Positions 53,416 through 62,958 of a DNA stretch of 64,000 nt are shown here, piece after piece. Source of the stretch: Alteromonadaceae bacterium M269 (GTDB lineage Bacteria; Pseudomonadota; Gammaproteobacteria; Enterobacterales; Alteromonadaceae); assembly GCA_004353515.1 (NCBI GenBank), contig SMNZ01000010.1, positions 19,696 through 83,695 of the forward strand. The letters run 5' to 3'. The position numbers and the translations under genes are program-made. Position 1 is the stretch's first letter; each line of letters opens with the position of its first letter. The notes beneath the pieces are model-generated. The model was not told the origin of the DNA, did not search any database, and was given only the letters and a program-made list of their open reading frames with translations.

Positions 53416-54139
53416 TGATGCTGGTGATAAGCACCTGATTTCTGTAGATGCACTGCAAGAATTCAATGCTCAGCTAGAGAAGAAAACGGCACAAGAACGT
53501 ATAACATGGGGTTTGGATAACTTACCTCATAACTTCATGTTGTCATCCAGTTTCGGTATCCAGGCTGCGGTTATGTTGCATATGGTGACAGAGCAGTACC
53601 CGGATATTCCGGTAGTAGTGACTGATACTGGTTATATGTTCCCTGAAACTTATGAGTTTATTGAACAACTAACTACTCGCCTTAACTTAAACCTAAAGGT
53701 TTATACTGCTGAGCTTTCATCTGCTTGGCAAGAGGTTAAGTACGGTAAGCTCTGGGAACAAGGCGAAGAAGGTATTACTCAGTACAATAAGCTGAATAAA
53801 GTTGAACCTATGCAACGCGCTCAACGAGAGTTAGAAGTTGGGACTTGGTTTGCTGGTTTAAGAAGAGAACAGTCCGATAGCCGGAAGTCACTCTCAGTTG
53901 TTCAGAAACTGAAAGAGCAGTTTAAAGTTTATCCAATATTAGATTGGTCAAACAAAGATGTTCATTACTATCTGAAAGAGCATAATCTACCTTATCACCC
54001 ACTATGGGATAAGGGATATGTATCTGTTGGTGATTGGCACACCACAAGGCCTTTAGAAGCAGGCATGTCTGAACAAGATACTCGCTTCTTTGGATTGAAA
54101 CGTGAGTGCGGATTGCACGAATTCGGTGACGGAATCTAA
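53393..54139 (+). CDS. cysH: Phosphoadenylyl-sulfate (PAPS) reductase
   Basis: A 248-residue reductase that makes sulfite from PAPS using thioredoxin. [16 protein letters not shown] and [13 protein letters not shown] form the PAPS-binding fold, and the C-terminal catalytic [11 protein letters not shown] is intact. The extra cysteine pairs of APS reductases are absent, so PAPS is the likely substrate. ATG 53393 lies within the end of cysI, with GAGG upstream; the longer in-frame ORF is not coding. Confidence 0.95.
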   Translation: MSLAIQSNDAGDKHLISVDALQEFNAQLEKKTAQERITWGLDNLPHNFMLSSSFGIQAAVMLHMVTEQYPDIPVVVTDTGYMFPETYEFIEQLTTRLNLNLKVYTAELSSAWQEVKYGKLWEQGEEGITQYNKLNKVEPMQRAQRELEVGTWFAGLRREQSDSRKSLSVVQKLKEQFKVYPILDWSNKDVHYYLKEHNLPYHPLWDKGYVSVGDWHTTRPLEAGMSEQDTRFFGLKRECGLHEFGDGI

Positions 54140-54159
54140 TCCCGATAGCCATATATTGA

Positions 54160-54195
54160 TAAAAAGCCCTTGGTCTAGTGACTAAGGGCTTTTTT
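54160..54195. terminator. Bidirectional terminator after cysJIH
   Basis: AAGCCCTT (54164-54171) / AAGGGCTT (54184-54191), with an A-run before and a T-run after. It serves the cys operon and the convergent gene ending at 54232. Confidence 0.9.
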
Positions 54196-54231
54196 GTATC
54201 TAATATTTGAATAGGAAAAGTTAAATTGTAT

Positions 54232-55137
54232 TTAGCTAATATTGAATGAGCGGCCTAGTAACGTTTTTAAACCCGCAAGGTAGTGTTTGTTTGCTGCTAC
54301 GCCTACGAGAGAAAGTAACTCTGAGCCGGTACTAGTGAACTTATAATAGTTCAGTGCGATACCAGTTGTTGCCGCTGTTAGGAAAAATACCTCTTTACCA
54401 CAGCGCCATTCGACTTTCTGTCCAGGTCTCAGTTCACCTGATTCAATTTCACTGTTATAAATTAAACCCATATCAATCAAGGAGAGTATTTCTGGGTAGC
54501 TTAATCCGTATTCGGCTAAGTTAACTTGGTGATGTTTTTGAAGCGTCAAAAATGACCAGATGCGAGGTTTTTGATAATAACCGACAAGAATTTGCGGATT
54601 TGCTCGGTGTTTTTGTCGGCAAGCCATACCAACAGCTTTGCTAAACGTTTGAGCATCTTTTTGCGTCAGCTGTTTTAACGTTTTAAGAGTTCTTAAAGAA
54701 AAACTACCCGCTTTAGCAACTTCAACAGCAAGGATTTTGCCCCAAAGCTCCTGCATTGGCAGTGAATGTATATCCTCTGCCATTTCGACAAAGCTGAAAA
54801 ACCAATCCGGATCAATGGCATCATTACTCGATGCTTCTAAGCTATATTGCATGGCAAGTGTCATGATTTTTTCTAAATTCAAAAGCTTACGTTGCAATAC
54901 CATGTATTGCCTACGGCTAACCTTCTTACTTAAATCACTCTTGAGATCGGATGATTTAGGCTGCGATACACCCGCTTGTGCAAACAGGCGTTCTATTTTT
55001 TGTTGATGTGTTTGGGTCGCTTGGCTTTTTACATCGGCTGTTTTTGACTCTTTTGCAGGCACCTCTTTCTTTGATTCGACAGTGGAATTACTGACTGCCA
55101 GGGTGGGCGATTGAGATGTTGGCTCTACAGACGACAT
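54232..55137 (-). CDS. TIGR03899 family protein
   Basis: A 301-residue soluble protein. The N-terminal ~55 residues are low-complexity Ser/Thr/Lys/Glu. The rest matches TIGR03899 of marine Gammaproteobacteria, including QRKLLNLEKIMTLAMQYS, DPDWFFSFVEMAEDI and MQELWGKILAVEVAKAGSFS. No enzymatic motif is seen and the function is unknown. Confidence 0.8.
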   Translation of the reverse strand: MSSVEPTSQSPTLAVSNSTVESKKEVPAKESKTADVKSQATQTHQQKIERLFAQAGVSQPKSSDLKSDLSKKVSRRQYMVLQRKLLNLEKIMTLAMQYSLEASSNDAIDPDWFFSFVEMAEDIHSLPMQELWGKILAVEVAKAGSFSLRTLKTLKQLTQKDAQTFSKAVGMACRQKHRANPQILVGYYQKPRIWSFLTLQKHHQVNLAEYGLSYPEILSLIDMGLIYNSEIESGELRPGQKVEWRCGKEVFFLTAATTGIALNYYKFTSTGSELLSLVGVAANKHYLAGLKTLLGRSFNIS

Positions 55138-55272
55138 TGATATTTCAAAACAATAAAAGAGTAGAGACAGGTTACTTGTCTATAAATGTGAAATCTAGTT
55201 TTGTTTCCGTTTGGGCAAAAAATCAACGGAGTTAGGTTTAGATTCTGACCATAGTAAGATAGAGTTAAGAGA

Positions 55273-57537
55273 GTGAAACTTTTTATTTTGAGAGAAGATA
55301 AAGGCTTTATGGGACCAACAAAGTATGAAAACGACGAACTAATCTTCCTAGATGAAGACGATGGTCGAGATAACCCGAGTGATAATAGAGGTTATTGGAA
55401 TGTTTTACTTGTTGATGATGATGAAGAAATTCACTCTGTTTCAAAGCTCGCGCTTGCCGACCTGACACTCAATAACAAAAAGCTAAAGTTCTATCATGCT
55501 TATTCTGGCAAAGAAGCCTTGAGTATGTTGGAAGAATTGGGTGAGGACATCGCTGTTATTTTGCTTGATGTTGTCATGGAAACTGATGATGCTGGGCTTG
55601 TTGTTGCCAAGAAAATGCGCGAAGAGCTTGGGCTTTTTCAACCAAGAATAGTTTTACGCACTGGCCAGCCAGGTTATGCGCCAGAAGAAAGTGTTATCAA
55701 AGAATATGATATTAACGATTACAAAACTAAGACTGAGTTAACGCGAAGCAAACTTGTTACGACTATGATAGCGTCTCTCCGTTCTTATCATCAATTGAGA
55801 GTGATAGAGCAAAGTCGTGTTGGTTTGGAAAAAATCATTAAGTCTTCTGCAAATCTTCTCGAGGAGCATTCGGTTAAAGGGTTTTCAGAAGGTGTTATTA
55901 CACAAATTAGCTCTTTAATTGGATTAGATGCTGGTGGTGTTCTGTGCGCTAGAGCTGGCTCTGTCTTAGATCAGGAAGATGACAGTGTTTATGTCTTAGG
56001 CGCAGCTGGCCAATACGCTAACTTTATCAATGAAAAACTTGAGAACCTCAATGATGAATTGATTGTTGAGAAGGTGAATTATTGCCTACGTTCTAAACAG
56101 CATATCTATCGAGATCATTATACGGTGCTTTATTTGCACAGTTCTGATTATGAGGCGGCAGTATTTGTCAAAATTGGCTCGAAGATAAGTGCAACTCACA
56201 GGCAACTTATCGAAGTCTTTCTCTCAAGTATTTCTATTGGCTATGAAAACGTTAATTTATTCCACCAACTACGAAATGCCGCATTTCGAGATTGGCTGAC
56301 AAAGCTCCCCAATCGCACCGAGTTTATTAATATGCTCGATACAGCTAAGGCAACAGGCTGTGATCCTAAGTTTAATACGGTTGCACTAATTGATGTTAAA
56401 CACTTCTCTGATATTAATGATGGTTTAGGGCAAGAAACCGGGAACAAGTTACTAATAGCTATCACTGAGCGTATGCGAGAAGCTTTCGGCCTTAAAGTGA
56501 AGATTGGTCGTATTGCAGCGGACGTGTTTGGTGTGATTGGTGAACGTTCTGAGCTGACCGTCGAAAAGCTCTCTGAGATTTTTGAAAGCCCATTTCAAGC
56601 AGGTGATCATTTACTTCCTATCAATATTACCGCCGGGTTTTGTGACGTGTCACAGTGCAAATCTACGGGTATAGATGTTTTAAAACAGGCAAATATTGCG
56701 TTGAATCGTGCTAAAAAAAGTGTGACTAGCAACTTTGAGTTCTATATGCCGGAGATGGAAGAGAAAACGACTTGGCGATTAGGGATGATTCGTCAGCTTA
56801 GAAGTGACTTTTCAAGCAATAAGTTAGAAGTTTGGTATCAGCCGCAAGTTGATTTGATTACTGAAGAAGTTGTTGGAATGGAAGCGCTGCTTCGCTGGCC
56901 TACAGGAGATGGGTTTATCTCTCCTAGTGTTTTTGTGCCTTTAGCCGAGTATTCAGGGTTGATTATTGATATTGGTGCTTGGGTCATTGAGGAAGCTTGT
57001 AAGCAATTACATTTACTGCAACAAAAAGGGAAAGAAAACCTGAGAGTAGCGGTGAATATTTCGATCCCTCAATTTAGAGACCCTCAGTTTGTTAGCTTGG
57101 TCAAATCAATTGCACTGAAGTATCAGATAAAGCCACAAAATATAGAGCTAGAGATTACAGAAAGTGTAGTGATGGACGAGCCACAAATAGTCGTTGATTC
57201 TTTGAAAGAACTAAAAGCTTTTGGCTTTACTATTGCCATTGATGACTTCGGTACGGGCTTCTCTTCTATGAGTTATTTACAACAGCTACCTTTGGATAGA
57301 TTAAAAGTTGATCGTTCATTCGTTATTGAAGTGACTCCCGGTAAGTCTGCTTTTATCGCTGAAACAATAGTTACCTTAGGGAACAAGTTAGGCCTACTTA
57401 CTATTGCTGAAGGTGTGGAAACTAGGGCACAGGCAAGTTACATGCTTAAATTAGGTTGTGACGAGGCTCAAGGTTACTTGTTTGCTAAACCTATGCCTTT
57501 TGACGCTTTATGTGATTTTTTAGAACGAAGTCATTAG
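55273..57537 (+). CDS. Response regulator with DUF3369, degenerate GGDEF and EAL domains
   Basis: A 754-residue signalling protein. The receiver domain (about 43-165) has VLLVDDDEEIHS and the phospho-acceptor Asp in AVILLDVVMET. A DUF3369 sensor domain follows (about 180-330). The GGDEF domain (about 340-495) reads RIAADVFGVIG where GGDEF should be, so it is not a cyclase. The EAL domain (about 505-750) is intact: MEALLRWPTGDG, NISIPQFRDPQ, ELEITESVV, DDFGTGFSSMSYL and the late Gln-Gly. It should therefore degrade c-di-GMP. GTG 55273 is used; ATG 55309 (MGPTKYEN), with AAAGG upstream, is a good alternative. Confidence 0.92.
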   Translation: MKLFILREDKGFMGPTKYENDELIFLDEDDGRDNPSDNRGYWNVLLVDDDEEIHSVSKLALADLTLNNKKLKFYHAYSGKEALSMLEELGEDIAVILLDVVMETDDAGLVVAKKMREELGLFQPRIVLRTGQPGYAPEESVIKEYDINDYKTKTELTRSKLVTTMIASLRSYHQLRVIEQSRVGLEKIIKSSANLLEEHSVKGFSEGVITQISSLIGLDAGGVLCARAGSVLDQEDDSVYVLGAAGQYANFINEKLENLNDELIVEKVNYCLRSKQHIYRDHYTVLYLHSSDYEAAVFVKIGSKISATHRQLIEVFLSSISIGYENVNLFHQLRNAAFRDWLTKLPNRTEFINMLDTAKATGCDPKFNTVALIDVKHFSDINDGLGQETGNKLLIAITERMREAFGLKVKIGRIAADVFGVIGERSELTVEKLSEIFESPFQAGDHLLPINITAGFCDVSQCKSTGIDVLKQANIALNRAKKSVTSNFEFYMPEMEEKTTWRLGMIRQLRSDFSSNKLEVWYQPQVDLITEEVVGMEALLRWPTGDGFISPSVFVPLAEYSGLIIDIGAWVIEEACKQLHLLQQKGKENLRVAVNISIPQFRDPQFVSLVKSIALKYQIKPQNIELEITESVVMDEPQIVVDSLKELKAFGFTIAIDDFGTGFSSMSYLQQLPLDRLKVDRSFVIEVTPGKSAFIAETIVTLGNKLGLLTIAEGVETRAQASYMLKLGCDEAQGYLFAKPMPFDALCDFLERSH

Positions 57538-57560
57538 AGGCTAAGTAAGTCCTCTCTGAT

Positions 57561-58133
57561 TTATTTGATAACTTCTAAAGTTTGACGAAGCGCTGGTATG
57601 TTCTCTTCCGTGAACCACTCGTTCTTTTTTAGCCAGATATTGTTACGTGGTGATGGGTGAGGTAAGACGTAATATTTAGGCATATAGTCTTTCCAGTTTT
57701 TTACGCGCTCTGTCAGTGTTCTATCGTCATTCAAATAATACTTTTGGGCATACTGGCCTATGAGTAAAATTGCTGAGATATCGGGCATTTCGGCCCATAT
57801 CGCCTTATGCCAAGTTTCTGCGCATTCCGGCCTAGGCGGAAGATCGCCTGATTTCCCTTTTCCAGGATAACAAAAGCCCATAGGAACAATGGCAATCTTA
57901 GACTCGTCGTAAAAAGTTTCTTTGTCGACTTGTAACCATTCGCGCAAGCGGTCGCCTGATGCGTCATCCCAAGGAATACCCGAATTATGAACTTTTGTGC
58001 CTGGTGCTTGCCCGATAATGATTATTTTTGCAGTTGATGAAAACCTGACAACCGGGCGAGGTTCGAGTGGCAACTCTTTCTCGCAAAGCCTGCATTGGCT
58101 AATAGAAGTTTTTAGGGATTCAATCTTTGACAT
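57561..58133 (-). CDS. Uracil-DNA glycosylase family protein
   Basis: A 190-residue protein with the UDG-superfamily fold. IIIIGQAPGTKVHNSGIPWDD is the uracil-recognition loop, LLIGQYAQKYYL is a core strand, and YVLPHPSPRNNIW is the final leucine-loop motif (HPSPRN). The N-terminal CRLC pair is present, but the full set of four cysteines for an iron-sulfur cluster is not. Members are common in Gammaproteobacteria with roles in base excision or unknown. Confidence 0.88.
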   Translation of the reverse strand: MSKIESLKTSISQCRLCEKELPLEPRPVVRFSSTAKIIIIGQAPGTKVHNSGIPWDDASGDRLREWLQVDKETFYDESKIAIVPMGFCYPGKGKSGDLPPRPECAETWHKAIWAEMPDISAILLIGQYAQKYYLNDDRTLTERVKNWKDYMPKYYVLPHPSPRNNIWLKKNEWFTEENIPALRQTLEVIK

Positions 58134-58164
58134 TATCAGGGCCGAATCTACATACAGTCCAGCT

Positions 58165-59301
58165 TTACGCTGGCTGCATGTACATCTGATTTAACATTGA
58201 CCACTTTTGCTTTTGTAAGCTCAGTGCGCTCTTGATTTCTTTGTATTTGAAGTCTAATTCCAGAGCTTCATAAGAGCGGAGCAAGTTAGCTTTTTTGGCA
58301 TCCATTAAGCTTTTCTGTGCACTATAGAATTCAGTCATTTTACTAACGAGCAAATCATATTCTGCATGTAATTTAGTGAGTAACTCTTGACCATTGGGCA
58401 TGAGTTCAAGTTTTGCTTTTGTTCTTTTCAATTGCATAGCTGCTTTAGCTTGCTCAATACGTTGCTCAGGGCAGCGTCTTAAATTACTGGTTAATCCAAT
58501 AAATGAAAGACCACTAATCAACCATTTTGTGGGATCAAATTGCCACCATTTGATGCCATTTCTGTAATCATATTCGAAGATATGGTGGTAGTTGTGATAG
58601 CCCTCACCAAAAGTGAAGAATGCTAAAATTCCATTATCTCTTGCAGTGTTTGTGTCTGTGTAGGGTTGTTTTCCCCAGATATGGGCTAATGAATTAATAA
58701 AGAAAGTCACATGGTGAACAATAACGAGTCTGAATACACCTGCAACGACTAACATTCCCCAAATGTCGCCATTCAACCATCCAATAAACATTGGGATAGA
58801 GAAGTTAGCAATAAGCATGATAGGGAGATAATGATTGTGCTGCCACATTACAACTTTATCTTTCTGTAAATCTTTACAGTTGCTGTAGTCAGAATATCGA
58901 TGAGCTTGATATTCTCTTAACATCCAGCCGATATGTGAATACCAGAACCCTTTCTTAGCAGAGTAGGGATCGCGATCGTTATCATCGACATGTCTGTGGT
59001 GAATTCTGTGATCAGAAGCCCAGTGTAAAATACTGTTTTGCAGTGCCATTGCTCCAGCTACAGCAAGAATGACCCGAACTACAGGGTTTGCTTGGTATGA
59101 TTTGTGCGCCCATAGTCTGTGATATCCAGCTGTGATCGACATTCCTGTTGCCCAAATCAGCGAAATACACGTGATAACTTCAACCCAATCAAGGCCCCTG
59201 TAAAACACTTCAAGAGGGACAAAGACAAGTGAAATAAGGCCTGTTACAACAAATACTAAAATATTGGTAATGAGCAATCGAGGCTTTTTCTGCGTTGTCA
59301 T
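58165..59301 (-). CDS. Fatty acyl-CoA (delta-9) desaturase
   Basis: A 378-residue membrane desaturase. The three histidine boxes of the di-iron site are HRLWAH, HRIHHRH (H-x2-HH) and HNYHH. Two pairs of membrane helices flank them. A long charged, probably coiled-coil C-terminal extension (about 280-378) is beyond the usual core. It introduces a double bond into acyl chains for membrane fluidity. It is divergent from fabR with a FabR-like operator 20-37 bp from its start codon. Confidence 0.93.
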   Translation of the reverse strand: MTTQKKPRLLITNILVFVVTGLISLVFVPLEVFYRGLDWVEVITCISLIWATGMSITAGYHRLWAHKSYQANPVVRVILAVAGAMALQNSILHWASDHRIHHRHVDDNDRDPYSAKKGFWYSHIGWMLREYQAHRYSDYSNCKDLQKDKVVMWQHNHYLPIMLIANFSIPMFIGWLNGDIWGMLVVAGVFRLVIVHHVTFFINSLAHIWGKQPYTDTNTARDNGILAFFTFGEGYHNYHHIFEYDYRNGIKWWQFDPTKWLISGLSFIGLTSNLRRCPEQRIEQAKAAMQLKRTKAKLELMPNGQELLTKLHAEYDLLVSKMTEFYSAQKSLMDAKKANLLRSYEALELDFKYKEIKSALSLQKQKWSMLNQMYMQPA

Positions 59302-59320
59302 AAATAAAGTGGGTTCGTTC

Positions 59321-59338
59321 AGCTTACATATGTACGCT
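59321..59338. promoter_or_regulatory. FabR-type operator between the desaturase and fabR genes
   Basis: AGCTTACATATGTACGCT is an almost perfect dyad (one mismatch to AGCGTACA-NN-TGTACGCT) very like the known FabR/FadR-type sites of fabA and fabB. Its position near the desaturase start fits repression of unsaturated fatty acid synthesis. Confidence 0.75.
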
Positions 59339-59436
59339 ATTTTGCGGGTCTAGGTAGTCAATGGCAAGTAAAATATAGGCATTTAGCCGTCTGATCGATA
59401 ATATAATAGAAGGATTGTGTAGAAGTAGGAATACAG

Positions 59437-60039
59437 TTGTTAAGTCGGCAAGAGAAAAAAAGAAGAACGCGTCGAACAATCATCGATGCGGCGTTTCGTT
59501 TATTGGATGAAAAGCAGAATTTATCTAGCATTAGTTTGCGTGAAGTCGCTCGGGCTGCTGGAATTGCGCCGACTTCTTTTTATCGACATTTCAATAATAT
59601 TGACGAACTTGGATTGACGCTAGTTGATGAAGCAGGGTTGGCTCTGCGGCAACTTATGCGCCAGGCTAGGATAGAGATAGCCTCGGGAACTGGAATCATT
59701 AATACCTCGGTGGATACTTTTATGCTATTCACTTGTGATCAAAGTAACGTATTTCGACTCTTACTCAGAGAGCATGCTGGAACATCTGCAGCTTTTAGAG
59801 CTGCTGTGTCTAGGGAAATACAACACTTTATCGATGAACTTGCTGACTTTATTCGTAATGGTAACAATGTGCCTGCAGATTATGCTTTTCTGCAGGCTGA
59901 AGCCATGGTCAAGTTAGTCTTCAGCGCCGGCGCCGAAAGTTTAGAAGCTGATCAGAGCCAGAGAGTGGTTCTCGCAAATCGTTTAAAGAAACAGCTTTTG
60001 TTTATTGCGAAAGGTGCTGACGCACTCAAGCCTAGATAG
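59437..60039 (+). CDS. fabR: HTH-type transcriptional repressor FabR
   Basis: A 200-residue TetR-type regulator closely matching enteric FabR ([62 protein letters not shown]). The start is TTG 59437; no ATG is available near the conserved start. FabR senses the saturated/unsaturated acyl pool and represses unsaturated fatty acid genes. The dyad at 59321-59338 is its probable site. Confidence 0.95.
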   Translation: MLSRQEKKRRTRRTIIDAAFRLLDEKQNLSSISLREVARAAGIAPTSFYRHFNNIDELGLTLVDEAGLALRQLMRQARIEIASGTGIINTSVDTFMLFTCDQSNVFRLLLREHAGTSAAFRAAVSREIQHFIDELADFIRNGNNVPADYAFLQAEAMVKLVFSAGAESLEADQSQRVVLANRLKKQLLFIAKGADALKPR

Positions 60040-60051
60040 TTTTTGATACCG

Positions 60052-61170
60052 TTAAATGGAATCTAGTTTCTCTAGATAAACACCGCACTCTGCGTGATGT
60101 GTGTAAGGAAATTGATCAAACAAAGCAAACCTGGTGACTTTATGCGTTTTGCTCAACACTTTTAAATTATCGAATAAAGTGTTGGGGTTACATGAAATGT
60201 ACAAGATATTCTTGTAAGCACTTACCATACTAAGAGTATCTGAATCTAAGCCACTTCTGGGTGGATCAACAAAGATAGTCTCGAACTGATATTGATTAAG
60301 GTCGATATCTTTTAATCGATGGAATTGCCTCTTCCCAGCCATAGCTTCGCTGAATTCTTCACTTGATATCCTAACAACAGATGCGTTTTCGACCTTATTC
60401 GATAACATATTATCGTTTGCAGCATTCACCGAGCTTTTGGAAATTTCAGTTGCGAGGACCTTATCGAAGTTCTCTGCTAATGGAATCGTAAAATTACCAA
60501 GGCCACAGTAAAGCTCTAACATATCTTTGTTAGGAGCTTGACTTTGGGGTTTAGAGACGTCTAGAGCCCAAGCTATCATCTTACTATTTACCGCTGCATT
60601 GGGTTGAGTGAAACTATTTTCTATCTGCTTGAAGGTGTAAGTTCTATTGCCAACTGGCAACTGCTCAGTAACAAAGTCTTGACCGATAATGTGCTTTTGT
60701 TTGCGTGCGCGACCTATAACATTGATTTTTTTTCTAGGTAGCAGAGACTCGGCAAGTTGCTCTGCTTCTTTATACCAGTCTTGCTCTAACGACTTGTGAT
60801 AAAGAAGAGATATCACCAGTTCCCCATTTAGTGTAGAAAGGTAATCTACTTGAAAGAGTTTGCTTCTCAGTACAGTGTTATGTCTAAGATAAGACATAAG
60901 GGCAATCATCGCTTCATTGATAATGATTGACGCTTGGGGAAACTGATAAACGCGGTACTTTTCCTTTGTGCTCTGATCAAACATGATGTGATAAAGGTCA
61001 TCCCCATCATGCCATACTCTAAATTCTGCGCGCATGCGGTAATTGAGCTTGGGAGAATCAAACACCTCTAGTTGGGGCATAGTTAGCTCAGAAAAAGTTG
61101 TTCTAACTTCATTTGCCTTATCTTCTAATAGCTTTTCGTATTGTTGAGGGTTTATATCGGTAGCGCGCAT
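60052..61170 (-). CDS. trmA: tRNA (uracil-5-)-methyltransferase
   Basis: A 372-residue SAM-dependent enzyme forming m5U54 in tRNA. It matches enteric TrmA along its length: YRMRAEFRVWHDGDDLYHIMF, NSFTQPNAAVN, LELYCGLGNFTIPLA (SAM site), FVDPPRSGLD, ISCNPNTLFDNL (catalytic Cys) and FPYTHHAECGVYL. ATG at 61170 is chosen because AGGAG lies just upstream on the minus strand and it agrees with family length; the in-frame extension to 61206 is unlikely. Confidence 0.96.
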   Translation of the reverse strand: MRATDINPQQYEKLLEDKANEVRTTFSELTMPQLEVFDSPKLNYRMRAEFRVWHDGDDLYHIMFDQSTKEKYRVYQFPQASIIINEAMIALMSYLRHNTVLRSKLFQVDYLSTLNGELVISLLYHKSLEQDWYKEAEQLAESLLPRKKINVIGRARKQKHIIGQDFVTEQLPVGNRTYTFKQIENSFTQPNAAVNSKMIAWALDVSKPQSQAPNKDMLELYCGLGNFTIPLAENFDKVLATEISKSSVNAANDNMLSNKVENASVVRISSEEFSEAMAGKRQFHRLKDIDLNQYQFETIFVDPPRSGLDSDTLSMVSAYKNILYISCNPNTLFDNLKVLSKTHKVTRFALFDQFPYTHHAECGVYLEKLDSI

Positions 61171-61366
61171 GATCTCTCCTGTAGAAGGGCGCAGATTGTA
61201 TAGCATTATAACTGTGGTGCAATCACACAGTGTAATCTTGAGACTTCACTTCAAAGTGTATTGGAAAGTTGCGCAGGATTTTCGGCTAACTAATATTAGT
61301 GTACAAAAGTCTAAATTATAGCCAGTTATTGTCGATATACTGTGTAAGGTATTGAGGTAATTTAAA

Positions 61367-62890
61367 ATGAGTATAAGTGATATAAGAGCGTTTTTTGCCG
61401 ATCGCTCGCAAGTGACTGATCTTAGTCGTCAGCAACGTTCACAGGCTGAGATTCAATCCAATCGGCAAGGAGTTGGCGTACAAGGTAGTCGTGTTAGTCT
61501 ATCTACCAACTTATCTATTAGTTCCCAATCTTTTATAGGGGCTCGTGTCCTCACAAATGGATTCAATCAATCTTTGAATGTTAATGAGCAAAGGCCTAAT
61601 TTTAATTTACCATCTAATGAACGAACAGGATTTGATTTTGAGGAAGTTGCTCGCAACGTTCTGAATTTTGTTGGCGGCGTTATTAGAGGTGCACAAGCTC
61701 GAGGTGAAGACGAGGACGAGCTTGTCGATCTATTTGCGCAGGCTAGAAGAGGTGTTGAGAGGGGAATTGGTCAAGCAATAGAAGATTTGGAAGGATTTCT
61801 GGATGATGACATTGAAGAAGGAATTGAAAATAGCCGAAATCTCATTGAAGAGGGAATAGCAGATCTAGAGCGGAATATTTTTGGAACTCCGCCTCAGCAG
61901 ATATTAGAGAATGAAACACGAGTTGAACAAACAATTAGTGTCTCCGATCAGCGGTCTGGAGATCTACGTATAAGAACTCGAGATGGCGATGAGGTTAGAA
62001 TCCGATTCGAAGATATAGAGCGATTCCAACAAAGCCAGTCACTTTTATTGCAGACAAGGCAAGCTCAAGAAAGTAACGCAGGTAATGAAGTAGAACAGAA
62101 TAGTGAGCAACTAACTGAACAACCATCTCCTCCGGCGCAAGATATTGATGTCGAAGAAGCACAAGTTGCCGAGGAAACGCCTTCTGCAGCAGGGTTACAA
62201 GAAAACCAAACACCGCTAATCAATGTTCAGGCGGTACCACAAGGAATAGTGAATGCTGAAAGCAATGATGACTCTGATGAAGAGTCAACTTCGTTAGTTG
62301 ATGACTCCCCATCTAATGCAGAGCAAGAAAGTTCGATAATCGAACAGACAGTTAGTGTGGAACAAAGCAGCTTATTTTTTGAAAGCAGTTCTTTTTCTTT
62401 CTCAGTTGAAGGCGAATTAGATGAGGATGAGTTACGAGCAATTGGAGAGTTAGTTAGTAATACCGCAGACTTGGCCAATGAGTTCTTTAATGGAGGTGTT
62501 GATCTTGCTTTTGAACAAGCGCTCGAGTTGGGTTTTGATGAAACAGAACTGACAGGCTTCGCCTTGCAACTCGATAGTGTGCAACAGACGCGAATCACTC
62601 AAACCTATGAATCAGTATCTCAGTTTAGTGACAGTAATAATGAAGGTGAACAAGACCGAGTCAGTTCGGTGAGGCCTGTTGCTGATTATTTATCGGATTT
62701 GCTTAGCGTTTTTGATCAATCGAGGCAGCTGTTGCAAAGTAGGGAAGTGTTCGATGATTTAATTAATGATGTTTTTAATCGTGTTCTTCAAATTCAAACA
62801 CCAGATCTGGTTAACGCACTTAATCGATTTAATGGTTTCAATGAAAGACTATTAAGTAATGCGGAAGCCGCAATCAATCGAGATGTTTAA
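61367..62890 (+). CDS. Acidic repetitive protein of unknown function
   Basis: A 507-residue, strongly acidic protein rich in Glu, Gln, Ser and Asn, with no signal peptide or membrane segment. The N-terminal part is Ser/Gln-rich. Residues about 90-185 are helical and Glu-rich (EDLEGFLDDDIEEGIENSRN). Then come EQTISVSDQRSGDLRIRTRD and, later, the similar EQTVSVEQSSLF, suggesting a repeated unit. The C-terminal third contains LDEDELRAIGELVSNTADL and LGFDETELTGFALQL, a pattern shared with hypothetical proteins of related bacteria. The start has a weak Shine-Dalgarno GAGGTAA. No function can be assigned. Confidence 0.65.
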   Translation: MSISDIRAFFADRSQVTDLSRQQRSQAEIQSNRQGVGVQGSRVSLSTNLSISSQSFIGARVLTNGFNQSLNVNEQRPNFNLPSNERTGFDFEEVARNVLNFVGGVIRGAQARGEDEDELVDLFAQARRGVERGIGQAIEDLEGFLDDDIEEGIENSRNLIEEGIADLERNIFGTPPQQILENETRVEQTISVSDQRSGDLRIRTRDGDEVRIRFEDIERFQQSQSLLLQTRQAQESNAGNEVEQNSEQLTEQPSPPAQDIDVEEAQVAEETPSAAGLQENQTPLINVQAVPQGIVNAESNDDSDEESTSLVDDSPSNAEQESSIIEQTVSVEQSSLFFESSSFSFSVEGELDEDELRAIGELVSNTADLANEFFNGGVDLAFEQALELGFDETELTGFALQLDSVQQTRITQTYESVSQFSDSNNEGEQDRVSSVRPVADYLSDLLSVFDQSRQLLQSREVFDDLINDVFNRVLQIQTPDLVNALNRFNGFNERLLSNAEAAINRDV

Positions 62891-62910
62891 CAAATAGAAC
62901 TTATTCAATA

Positions 62911-62938
62911 AAAAAGCCTGCTGTGTAGCAGGCTTTTT
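62911..62938. terminator. Strong bidirectional terminator
   Basis: A 12-bp perfect stem AAAAAGCCTGCT / AGCAGGCTTTTT with a GTGT loop ends both the acidic-protein gene and the convergent RRM gene. Confidence 0.94.
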
Positions 62939-62958
62939 CGACACTAAATAATAAAAGT

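Noticed and set aside
56300..56760. Active diguanylate cyclase in the REC-DUF3369-EAL protein
   Set aside because: The GGDEF signature is replaced by AADVF, so only the phosphodiesterase part looks functional.
62227..62598. 123-codon antisense ORF within the acidic-protein gene
   Set aside because: Ser-rich translation is a mirror of the Glu/Ser-rich coding strand; no start signals.
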